Made by a program: the position numbers and the translations under genes. A DNA stretch of 64,000 bases. Origin: Pardosa pseudoannulata. Taxonomy: Eukaryota > Arthropoda > Arachnida > Araneae > Lycosidae. Location: NCBI GenBank assembly GCA_032207245.1, contig CM063508.1, positions 188,952,457-189,016,456 on the forward strand. The letters run 5' to 3'. Under the pieces are notes generated by a model. That model ran no database searches and was not told the origin of the DNA. It saw only the letters and a list, made by a program, of their open reading frames with translations. Every line of letters starts with the position of its first letter. Position 1 is the stretch's first letter. Positions 1 through 9,640 of the stretch are shown here, piece by piece.

Positions 1-10
1 CCCCCCCCCC

Positions 11-54
<44 letters not shown>
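1..54. repeat. C/A homopolymer at window edge
   Basis: Eleven C followed by about 43 A, with no gene structure. It may be a low-complexity tract, a retroelement tail or a contig-edge artefact. Confidence 0.9.
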
Positions 55-57
<3 letters not shown>

Positions 58-1756
58 CTGCTGTATATGAGTATTATGAATCGGAGTATTAGGCTACTAG
101 TTTTTAGTAATCCAGTGCAAGCCACGTTTTCGGTTTTCTAAGCTTTTTATTCAACGTAACAGTTCAACACCGTAACAAAGGACTGACAACAGAATAAGTA
201 CAATTCTTCAACTTCCAAAATGCGCTGTTTCAACTTCCAAAATTATTAGATTACGTGGTTGGAAGATACAACAATGAGAAAAGAATGAAGAGATTGATAG
301 AAAGATGTCTTGGTCACAAGGTCAACAAAGTATGATAGTTAAAATGTGTCTTTCTTATTTGTGTGTTTATCAAATTTGTAGTGATTTAATGCATATATCT
401 GTGTGATATACTTCAGGATCAACACTTGTTCAGTTGGAAGGGCATCTTGTACGAATGTGAAATTTATGAAGGGGATACTTTTACGTGTATAAAATTTCTT
501 AAGCGACCAGGCCACTTTCCTGATTTCGAATTTTGTGAAGAAACTGTGTGTACAGAGTAAAATTTTGTGAAAAGACCTCCATTTTTTTAAAATTTAAATC
601 ATTTAAATTTTTAATTGATGAATTCTGAATATTGACTGGATTTTTTAACTATAGTAATAACAAAAACAATGTATGAATGGTAGTTGAACAGATACAAAAA
701 AATCTTGAATTTTTCAAGAAAGTTGCTGAATTTTTATTTCTGATGAATTTTAAAATAGGATTTAGATTTAGATTTGATACATTATAGAACCTGTATGTAA
801 CTCCAAAAAAATATTTTTTAATTGATATATTTCACTCTGACATTTTGAGCTGAACATCACTACCACTGAATGAGAATTCAGAAACGTTTATAGCTTATTA
901 TAAGTAACAAAGTATAAATACCCTAACTCTAATCTAGAAAAAATCATTAAATAGATTTGACGAAAATATCAAAAAAGATTAAATGCATGTAATGATGTTT
1001 GAACGTCAAATGAGTTTTAAAATAAATTGTCTTGAGTCAAATTTCATTTATATTTCATGCTTTGGTTTATTTTTACTTGAGTATCAACATTTTTTGCGCC
1101 AGACCTTGTTCATTGCTTCGCATGTGTTGCTTTGTGCGCGCGCTTCTCCATTTGATGGTAATTTTTGGAGCGGATATATCTCCAGTAGTGAAGGTAGCAT
1201 ATTTGACAAGGCAACGGTTCATAATGAATAACGATTGTATATCAAGCTGTCAGTTACAGTAATGAAAAAATAAAAGGAATGGAAATATAAATATATAAAA
1301 ACGCAATGTAAGCAAACAATTTAAAAAATAATACAAGATTGGAACACACGAATAAAAAGTGGCTAAATGCAATTAAATAAGAATAAATGTGGTTCAATGT
1401 GACTTAAAAATATAGTTAAGCGTCTATTACGAATAAAAACTGAGATGAGAGTCGCACAGAAACGTAAATTGAATTTAGGTACACTACCAGTCAAATTTTA
1501 CAGGAATGTGTGGTGTATATAAATTTCCTAATTATACGTAAATTTATTAACAGAGTCAGGGGGCGTCACCCAGCACGTAGAAAAATGTTATGATGGATAG
1601 ACGACGAACTGTAGCTTTTAAGAAGCATAACAAAGCGTAGAAATATTAGAAAATTTACAATTTTAAGATAAAAACTGAAAATTTAAGTAAGAGCGACGCT
1701 CTAGTTCTCATTCTGAACTCTGGATCAGCAAAATCGTAGTCTGGCAACTCAGCAAT
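55..1756. other. AT-rich stretch without recognised gene
   Basis: Stops are dense in all frames and the only open runs (around 983-1262) are short, with no domain-like composition. I see no repeat family that recurs elsewhere in the window. Confidence 0.6.
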
Positions 1757-1845
1757 AATCGCGTTAACGCGATTCCTAACGTTAATATTCCTAACGTTAA
1801 ATTAACGTTATACACTTAATATTCCTAACGTTAGGAATATTAAGT
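1757..1845. repeat. Cluster of perfect palindromes built on CCTAACGTTA
   Basis: A perfect 18-bp palindrome (1757-1774, centre CGTTAACG) is followed by repeated CCTAACGTTAA words and a perfect 32-bp palindrome (1814-1845, centre TAACGTTA). Both can form cruciforms. The function is unknown. Confidence 0.85.
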
Positions 1846-1934
1846 AAATTTAAAAAATATATGAAATTTTGAGAAACAGTTCTTTAATAATTGGTAAAAT
1901 TAGATTACACCTGAAAATATCATAACGAGGGTAA

Positions 1935-2913
1935 CGTGGAGCCTTGACAATAGAGAAAGTGCATGTTTGTAAACAAATACGAGTGTTGGTTACAACTCAA
2001 CATTTCGTTACAAAAACATTGCTTGTTTTCATTGTATGTTATGAGCTTCGGTAGGGATCCCGTATACAACAAAACTAAATTTTATTTAAGGGAAAGGGAA
2101 GGAAACATCAGAAACTGGCCAAGTAATTCATAAATAGATTTTTTAGCACTCACAAAAGTATATATTTAAAAAAAATTAAACACTTTGCACAGTACTATTA
2201 AGTATCATAATCAAGGTATAACTATTTTGATAACGTTAAAGGCACAATAAACTATTACATAGGTAAAAATCTAATAAAAATGTACAAAACCTGATCATTT
2301 TAAAAACAAAAAATAATTAAATCTATAGGAACAGTACTTCTCACAAAAGCATAGAAAATACATTAAAAATATAAAAAAGCAACTTAGTAATAAAAAAAAT
2401 TCTTAGAGCATAATAATTTTATATAATCTATTACATTACAGTAAGATTAACCTTTTATTACCATTCTGAAAAGACCGAACGATGGCCTATTGGTTGGGGT
2501 GCTGGCCTTCCATACCGGAGTTCGTGGGTTCGAATCCCACAGTGGCATGGATGTTCGTAGCAGTCCGGAATTGGCTTTAAGCTGTAGGTCCCGGTCTCGT
2601 TAACCCTCGTGTTGTAAAAAGTAGACCGTAGCTCTCCAAACCAAACCAAACCATTCTGAAAATGTTTGCCGCACTTTCATGAAGAAGAACTTGGAGTCAA
2701 GTCTTGCCTTTTCGAAGCTTCTATCCAAAGTATTCGCAATGTAGAATCTTTAGGAGAGCAATAAAATCCAATATATTCGCCTTTTTTGAAATGCTTAGTA
2801 CAGCCATACGTATAACCGCGTGCTACCATTTTCAGATAATTGACAAAATGAAAACCCCAATAACAAGCACCATCCGTAGGAAATTCAAATGTTTTGCCAA
2901 CGAGGAAATTGAG
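1935..2913 (-). mobile_element. THAP-domain DNA transposon relic, copy A
   Basis: This stretch matches, in reverse orientation, the sequence at 34887-35603 plus 40146-40250, so it belongs to a dispersed family. Reading the minus strand from an ATG at 2829, it encodes a THAP-like zinc-finger start: a YGC cysteine, a SPKD..LRILW block and, after a stop, a CGKHF segment that fits the C-x2-H end of C2CH. The first cysteine is lost and the frame is broken. THAP fingers are the DNA-binding heads of P-element- and Kolobok-type transposases; which superfamily this is cannot be settled here. A SINE interrupts it at 2473-2650. Copy A keeps the empty target site (GGATCC, 2055-2060) into which the LTR element jumped in copy B. 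Confidence 0.6.
2473..2650 (+). mobile_element. tRNA-derived SINE (family 1), full copy with target duplication
   Basis: The head is tRNA-like, with an A box (TGGCCTATTGGTTGG, 2484-2498) and a B box (GGTTCGAATCC, 2527-2537), and the tail is made of AAACC repeats. It is flanked by a perfect 12-bp direct repeat CCATTCTGAAAA (2461-2472 and 2651-2662). The paralogous empty site at 35101-35112 confirms the insertion. Relatives lie at 9272, 20294, 27393 and 59468. Retroposition would rely on a LINE in trans. Confidence 0.9.
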
Positions 2914-3468
2914 TTGCCATTTTTGCTGCGCCTGGCGTCATGCGCACATTCTCTTATATCTAAGGATTTTGTTTTGAGAAACCTCGAGGAGTTTCGATGT
3001 TGGAGGGAAATGCATATGACCAGACTGGTTCGCCATAGCACGCTCGTGGTGGTATTACACTTTTGCAAACAAGAGTCTTAAGCCGAAAACTCAAGTGAGG
3101 AGAGTATATCCAAAAACGAAGATCATGAAGATTCTCAGTCATGAGTTTTTCAATATATTTTCGTGTGCGACCTCCAAGTAAGCCGCTTGTCGATATAAGA
3201 GCCTAAGTATTTCACTGAGTCCTCCCAGTAAATTGAATCGTTATTAAGGTAAAGCAGAGGCGGAGTTTTATAGGTACGCGAGAAAAATATGGCAGGGCAT
3301 TTAAAAAGTATTAATTTTGATTTTCCATATGTGGAGCCACAGTTCCAGATCATTGAGATCATGTTGAATATAGACCGGAACAGAATTAATATACTAAGCC
3401 TGGGTGTAGAGGGGCTTGTCATCCCCGTACAGGGCGATATTGGTGTATTCAAATTGTGGAATATTATT

Positions 3469-3534
3469 AATATATAAATTACATAGAGTGGGGCCAAGGA
3501 GCTCCTTGGCCCCACTCTATGTAATTTATATATT
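3469..3534. repeat. 66-bp perfect palindrome
   Basis: Two 33-bp arms meet without spacer at GGAG|CTCC (3501/3502). One arm is the LLGPTL..LYI region of the jockey reverse transcriptase and the other is its exact inverted copy. Confidence 0.95.
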
Positions 3535-3539
3535 TACAT

Positions 3540-3571
3540 ATAAGGCTGACTCCCTAGGGAGTCAGCCTTAT
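3540..3571. repeat. 32-bp perfect palindrome
   Basis: Two 16-bp arms centred on CCCTAGGG, five bases after the 66-bp palindrome. On the minus strand its right flank resumes VP-x-G-like RT coding sequence, so it marks the other side of an inverted duplication. Confidence 0.95.
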
Positions 3572-4790
3572 GGGACTCTAGCAGTACGTAACAAAACTGA
3601 TGCTTCGAGAAATGAAAGATTGATTATTTGAGAATGAGAGAATCGATGAACGCTGTTAATTCAGACAATTCGATTTTCTGAGCATAACAGTCTAAGAAAA
3701 AGTGAGAAGTTCTGTATAACAAATATCATTTCAGACATATCAAAGCAATGATTCCCACATTCTAACAAGAAGACAAAGAATAATTTTAAAAGTGAACATT
3801 TTTACATATAGGGTTCGATATATAGGGATTCGAAATGACTTTAAAATAAATATTAGAAGTTGCACGAGGAACATTTAAAAATAATAAAGCGTAATTTAAG
3901 TTACCCTCGCTAGCGAGCTCTACGACTCGAAGCAACTGGTGAGTTGTACTATGAGAGCTACGAAAGCCAAATTGCTCTGGAATAAAAATGTTATAACAAG
4001 AAAGAAAATATTCAAGACGATTGCTGATAATTCATTCTGCTAATTGCTGCGACAGCTCAATAAACTGATTAGACGATAACTATCTGCAAAGGTAAGATTT
4101 GCTGAAGGTTTTGGAATGGGGCTTACCACCGCTGCCTTCCAGAAGTCTTGGAAGCATGCTAATTTTAGAATAGCGTTAATAATGGCCGTAAATTAAATAA
4201 TAACATTTGGTGGAAAATTTTGATAGCTTTATTGGAAATTAAGACCTGGGGCTTTAGAATTTTTAAGATTTTTAATGGCATCCAACACCTTAGTTTGGTA
4301 GAGGAATTTCGTGCAGCAGAAATAATACTCTCAGTGAGAGTTTTTACTGCATGCTCAATGCAATTTTGAGAACGAATAGTGGGAAAAATTAAATGGGACC
4401 CATCAAGAATGTCTTAGAATTTTTGCCAATTAGTAAAAAATATGGGGTCGAAATGCTGAAGCTCAGAGCTCAAATCCACTGTCAGTTGAACTGACAAATG
4501 GTCAGAGTAGAAGAAGAGATCCAGGATTTCAATGTTAGAATTTTGAGGGATATTTTTGAGTAGAGCTAAATCAATAGTAGAAGGCCGAGTATGAGCGACA
4601 AAATGAGTGGGGAAGAAGGGGGATGCAGATTGACATCAGTGCGAGAATTTAGAAAATTTAATAAATATTTGCCAAATTTGTTAGCTCTAAATAAAGCAAT
4701 TCCACACCAAAAAATATCGCCAGTAAACAAGGGAGCACCCTGAACTGCAGTTTCACCAAGGGTTGCACAAGGAGTGCAGGACATCAAAAT

Positions 4791-5369
4791 AATATATATC
4801 AAAATATAGACATGGATTCCTTGGGCATGAAGAGATCAGGAGAAAAAAATTAGGTTGACATGTTTAGAGTTTTATTGCCAAGTTAGCGCATGTACCCTGT
4901 TCTGTTGTTATATCTTGAGAATATATTACGTAACACCTGAAGATGAATGTGGCATAATTTCTTAATTATACCTCACGACTAAAATGTCCTTCAAATTAGC
5001 ATTCTTTAAATAGTATTAGTAAACAGAAGAATTGTAATGCCCAAAATATAGTTACTCCCAAATCCATTAAAAATTTCTTAAAATTTGTTCATTTATATCA
5101 TTTTTACGGTATTAACAATGGAAGTACATTTAGAATAATGATTGAAATTCAATACCATTTAAAACAGTTGACAATGAAGAAACTTTAAACGACACAACCA
5201 AATCGTAGAGGCTCGCAAAGAATGCTCGCTGTTTGTTGTCTAGGAAACATGAAATTGTGATGGCTGAGCGATCTGAATGAGAACATCGCTTTTTGATCAC
5301 AAGATTTCAGGGGAAAATTATTTATTGTGTTGGTTCCATCTATTATGTAATACATAAACTAAAACTGTA
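4791..5369. other. AT-rich spacer, nothing recognised
   Basis: There is no open frame of note and no terminal repeats or tRNA-like boxes. It may hold more decayed transposon sequence. Confidence 0.5.
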
Positions 5370-5674
5370 AGGCGATATCACGCAGCAGGACACAATTTAT
5401 TACAATTCTGGCAAGGGCAATTTATTGTTTGTCTATAGAGCAATTTGTCACAACGTCACGAACTACTATAATGCTCCTACCATTCATTTTCATGTTTACA
5501 ACAGCCAATAGACAAACAATAAACCACCCTTCCCTTTGAAACTAAAGCCTTCAGAGTTGTCATAAGTTGAGATGTGTCCTACTGCGTGAAATCGCCCTGA
5601 TTGGCTGTTGCAAACAAGAAAATGAATTTGAAGGACATTATAATAGTTCGTAACGTTGCGACAAATTGCTCTAT
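5370..5674. mobile_element. MITE with a second copy of itself inserted in reverse
   Basis: The outer plus-oriented MITE (5370-5435 and 5601-5674) is interrupted by a 165-bp minus-oriented copy of the same family (5436-5600). Removing the insert restores GTCTATTGGCTG exactly, as seen in the uninterrupted copy at 40730-40887. Imperfect terminal inverted repeats read GRGCRATTT..CGCA. A further copy lies at 33226-33386. Confidence 0.85.
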
Positions 5675-7399
5675 TCAGTATATAAACAATGAGCTTGGGC
5701 AATTTTTGTGCCATTTCTGATAAAATTTCATATACCTTTGGGATAATTATTTTTAATTAATTTTTCTTTTTATTAATTTAATTGCCAATTTTTACCATCA
5801 TCCTTTTTCAATTTTTGTAGTTTAAGTTTTTTAAAATTAATTTTTATCCTTGTCAACTTTCTTCATTCTTCTTATGAATGTCCATAATGCGTTATAAATA
5901 GCTGAATAAAAAATACTTCAGAGAAATACCACTATATGTAATAATTTAGGAATTTACGGTACATATGCTCACTACACGCCGCTGTATTTTACACCAAACT
6001 TTGCGAGTTTTTACGGGTTCGCCAAGTGAAGTGGGTAATAACAATGTAATTTTGTTTTCCTTGACATCAATAAAGTCTATTTCGGTTCATTTTGATCCCT
6101 GAAGAGCATGCGCAATTCTCGTCTACTGTTTCTATCGTTAGCTAAATAGTCGTGATCATACTCTATGGTCGGGATTTGTTTATCTCACAAGGAAACGGAA
6201 ACGGGTAGTTGGGAAAGGGAATTGTCGAACTAAAGGTTTTGTAATCAGAAATATATATATTAAAATTAAACTTTTTCAAATTAGTTTTTCCATAAAAGGT
6301 ATGGAACCAAAAATACGATGACTTTAATCTTTGCATGTAGACACAATATTTATATTTATGGTCTTACTTTATTTATTAAAGTGTTTGGTGGAACTCCCAC
6401 TAAATAGTGGTATGTAAACATACGTACGTACGTCACTTTATTCTCATGATTTAAAAAAAATCGCTACATATGTTTTGTGATAATAGTTAGATAAGAACCT
6501 GTTTGTTAACCTTATAGCAGTTTCTTTCGTATGGTGACTGAATCTGTATTTTATATAACGGAACTTTGTTTTTTTTTTTAAATAAAGTAACAATATGTGT
6601 TTTTAAAATGTCATGTGATTCTCTTCCTGCGATCTTTACTGTTGTGGAGTTACCTTAAATAATTCCTTTATTTGAATAGATTGCATGTTATTTAATTTTT
6701 AATTTATTTTGTCTGCAGTTGTATTAGAAACATTGTAAAGGCAATAAGGTTTCAGTGAATAATACTACGATATAAAGTTAAGTATACATTGAAGTACTTT
6801 TAAGTATCAAGAAAACATGAAATTATGGACGTAGTTGTTTATTGTTTCAAAATAAATTTATTTTAAATGGACAAATAAAAGTAAAATGATTCATGAATGT
6901 AAATTATTGTTGACTGTAGTTTATGAGATTTAAGTCACTTATAAAGTTCGAGAATACTCAAAAAGTTATGAAATATTTATTGATTTTTTAATAATTTTTG
7001 TAAAATCAGGTCGTTTTGTTATTACCTTTAATCAGTGCATACCAAAGAAGCTTATATCTTTGCCAAAAGCTGAATTTTCTGTAAATAATATTTATAACTG
7101 CATTATTTTTAGAACCAGCCAATTTCAGCAGTTTGCATAAAATATATTGTCAATCATAATTTCATGAAAAACACTGATAGTCTCTACCTAACTGTGTGAT
7201 TACAGTAAAATCATATTAGTAAAGTTGTCAGTTAAATGCCTTAACATTTACTGTTCATTATTCATATAGTTTTACACTGTTACAGCAGTCTTATTTTTAT
7301 TAGTAAGTTTGCATATTCTGATGTCTTCTTAATAATTTCTTTGTTGTAATCATGTTAATAACATATGTGATAACGCTGATTCTCAAGAAGCAGAGTTGT
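5675..7399. other. Upstream region of the CUB/LDLa gene
   Basis: AT-rich, with no coding signal. A 5' untranslated exon of the gene at 9574 must lie upstream of 9566; this stretch is the likeliest place, with the GCATGCGCA motif at 6106 as one candidate promoter mark. Confidence 0.4.
6106..6114. promoter_or_regulatory. NRF1-like motif GCATGCGCA
   Basis: A GC-rich palindromic core in an otherwise AT-rich region. NRF1-type motifs are typical of animal housekeeping promoters. This is inference from one short motif. Confidence 0.25.
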
Positions 7400-7516
7400 T
7401 AGGTTTTTGACCTGCGATCGTTTTATCCAGTTTAACCATGGTTTTATCTGTCTTGTCAAAAACCTGCTTGTCAGAAGATGTCAAAAGCTTGTAAAATTTT
7501 TAGTTGTTTTTACAAT
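7400..7516. repeat. Direct repeat, left copy, flanking a hAT-like MITE
   Basis: About 117 bp repeated at 8307-8424 with roughly 90% identity, the two copies separated exactly by the MITE. It contains a small fold-back unit, GGTTTTTGAC (7402) and GTCAAAAACC (7455-7464), around a TTTTATCCAGTTT core. Confidence 0.85.
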
Positions 7517-8306
7517 CATGGTTTCCGCGCACTTAGAAAGTCATGGAAAATCATGGATTTAGACAATGGATTAATTTTGTCATGGAAAGTCTTGATTTTT
7601 AAAGTAAAATGAGTAAAATTCATGGAAAGTCATGGATCCGCTAAACTACCGATTAAAAAAATGCATTGAATTGTTTAATTCTATTTTTAATTGTCATTTG
7701 GCTGAAATTTCTGAGTTTGGTATTTATGTATTATCCTATTGACCCTATTGCCAAGTAAAATTTGTTCACCAAAGAAACTCAAAGCAAGAAAGCTTAATGG
7801 GTGGGTAAATGTATATTATTCTGGTTTTTTTCTTAAATTGCAGATTAAAATTTTATTAATATAATAATAATTAGTTTTTAATAAAAATTAGTTAAGATTT
7901 TTGCCCAAAATATAAGTTTATCTCTAGGGATATTGTATATAAACATTATAGGGTTACATTTGGCTATTATTCATGGTCACCTGGATAATACCAAAGTACA
8001 CTGAATTCAAATTGGAAACATTTTGATTGAAAAATGGCTATAGGATTAAACTTAGGTATGCAGATACAACAATTTATTTTTATGTATGTGAGTTTATTAA
8101 CACTTATAAAGTAAGTTTATAGTTTTTTTATGATAAAATTCTTGTAATTTCTCTAAAAGCATATATTTTATTTGTATGTACATCAGAAGTTTTATTCATA
8201 TATACTTTAACGAAAGCTTTTTAAAGTCATGGAAAATGATCTGTTAAATCAGGGAAAGTCATGAAAAGTCATGCATTGGAAAAATTTTATTTTGGCAGAT
8301 ACCCTG
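7517..8306. mobile_element. Non-autonomous hAT-like element, copy 1
   Basis: A 790-bp unit nearly identical to 26033-26821. Its ends are CATGGTTTCCGCGCAC and ..GCAGATACCCTG, and repeated GTCATGGAAA words sit near both ends. It has no coding capacity. The family assignment rests on the CA[GT]GG..CCCTG ends and is tentative. Confidence 0.7.
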
Positions 8307-8424
8307 TAGGTTTTTGACCTGCGATCATTTTATCCAGTTTTAACCATGGTTTTATCTGTCATGTCAAAAACGTGCTTGTCTGAAAATGTCAAAAGCATGT
8401 AAAATTTTTATTTGTATTTACAAT
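8307..8424. repeat. Direct repeat, right copy
   Basis: Partner of 7400-7516, carrying the same fold-back unit (8309-8372). A related shorter hairpin lies at 8934-8982. Confidence 0.85.
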
Positions 8425-8511
8425 AAATTTAAGCAAGAGTAAGCCATTCACTGTGATATATTATTATTAACTAGCTGCAAGTACCCAGGTTTAAAATAAG
8501 TTTTTCTGTAG

Positions 8512-8882
8512 AAGCTTACACATCCTCACCCTTACCACACTCTGCGGCATGAATGACATGTTGCATCAGCTTTTTCACAATTAAACTTTTACCATTGCAT
8601 AACCTGGATGTATCAATATTTTGAATCAGCATTATTGGACCTGGGCTTGCAGTTTTCAGTTTTCGAGACCAAGGGCCCTGCAGGTGTGAACCCCATGTCT
8701 CCTTCAGATGATTGACCTTACACAGAACCCCCAGTGTTGAATTCCTAAGCATGCTCGGTCCTCCGTTTGTCTATCCACTGAAGGGATCAAAACCTCAGTC
8801 AACCTTGTCCTGCCTGAGCATCCAACCTCAGACCTGCATCGTGGGAGCGAGAAGCACTACCCTGACACCATCGGGCTTCCAA
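8512..8882 (-). mobile_element. tRNA-derived SINE (family 2)
   Basis: In reverse complement this matches the element at 63034-63300: GGTGTYRGGGTAG near the head, GCTCCCACGA, a decayed B box, then AACACTGGGGGTTC and CTTGGTCTC. The left boundary is uncertain. Confidence 0.7.
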
Positions 8883-8933
8883 TAGTTTTAATAATACATT
8901 TAAAATAACATACCTAAAACTTTGGTTTTTTGA

Positions 8934-8982
8934 CGGTTTTATCCGGTTTAAACACATATCATGTCAAAAACCCAACGCCGTT
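8934..8982. repeat. Small fold-back unit related to 7402-7464
   Basis: GGTTTTTTGAC and GTCAAAAACC flank a TTTTATCCGGTTT core, the same layout as the units at 7402 and 8309. It stands without the MITE. Confidence 0.6.
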
Positions 8983-9271
8983 GAGAAGTATTCTCTATCA
9001 GTCATGCTATCTTTTATGTCAATTTATGAGAGTCGAGACAGATGTGTTTTTCTTGTGGATATACAGATATTTGTAGTTTGGTACAGGCAGATTTATGTGA
9101 TTTGCTTTGTTCATGTATGACCGCAAATCAAATATTTTCCTTATTGATATGCGTGAGGTTAAAAAAGTGATACATCGAGCCTAGTTTCATATTTGAATTT
9201 AATAAAGTAAATATGTTTTAACATTTCCTATATATACCACACAGAAAATGGATTCATTCTATCCTTTAAAA

Positions 9272-9442
9272 TGGCCAAACATGAGAGTGCTGCTCTTTGG
9301 TACTGGAGTTCATGGGTTCGAATCCTGCTGCTGGCATGGATGTTTGTAGCCGTTTGGAAGCTGCCATAAGCAGTAGGTACCGGTCTCGTTAGACCTTGTG
9401 TAGCAAAACAGTAGACTGTAGCACTCCAAACCAATCCAAACC
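9272..9442 (+). mobile_element. SINE family 1, 5'-truncated copy
   Basis: The B box GGTTCGAATCC is kept and the tail is CCAAACCAATCCAAAC. It is flanked by TATCCTTTAAA-like direct repeats (9260-9271 and 9443-9454). It ends about 110 bp before the 5' exon of the CUB/LDLa gene. Confidence 0.85.
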
Positions 9443-9573
9443 TATCCTTTTAAATGAATTTTAGAAATCTGAAATATTTGTGAATGCACTGGTAGTTAAT
9501 TGATTTTTTTTATATCCATGCATTTTTATATGTATACGTGAATAATACTATGTTTTCAATTTTAGGTTAAAAT

Positions 9574-9640
9574 ATGGGAATTCTACCTCTTATAGTTATC
9601 CTGTTGATGTTAAATATATACGATACAGATTGTAATCAAA
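9574..9640 (+). CDS. Exon with start codon and signal peptide
   Basis: [14 protein letters not shown].. is a hydrophobic secretion signal. The exon begins at 9566 after TTTTAG and ends at CAAA|GTAAGC, phase 1. The next exon could instead begin at 13722 (TTGTCAG|AC), also in frame, which would add ten hydrophobic residues. I prefer 13752 for its strong pyrimidine tract. Confidence 0.75.

Larger units (their letters stand above)
2914..4790 (-). pseudogene. Jockey-type non-LTR retrotransposon relic (endonuclease and reverse transcriptase)
   Basis: Read on the minus strand, the fragment runs from an endonuclease tail (about 4790-4450; STIDLALL and FYSDHLSVQL words) through the RT segment QFGFRSSHSTTHQLL (about 3975-3905), a QGSLLGP-like block, an ALYGDD catalytic core (about 3440) and thumb-region words KYLGSYID and RLKTLVCKSV (about 3240-3090). 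Order and motifs match jockey-clade ORF2. The protein is split over several frames with stops and cannot be functional. The 5' part (ORF1 and most of the endonuclease) is missing, as is usual for truncated LINE copies. A double palindrome at 3469-3571 sits inside the QGSLLGP region. Confidence 0.75.

Noticed and set aside
1..54. Poly-A as the tail of a retroelement
   Set aside because: No upstream body is visible at the window edge, so this cannot be tested.
2473..2548. A tRNA gene at the start of the SINE
   Set aside because: Good A and B boxes, but it continues into an AAACC tail, has a target duplication and recurs elsewhere in the window; it is a SINE head.
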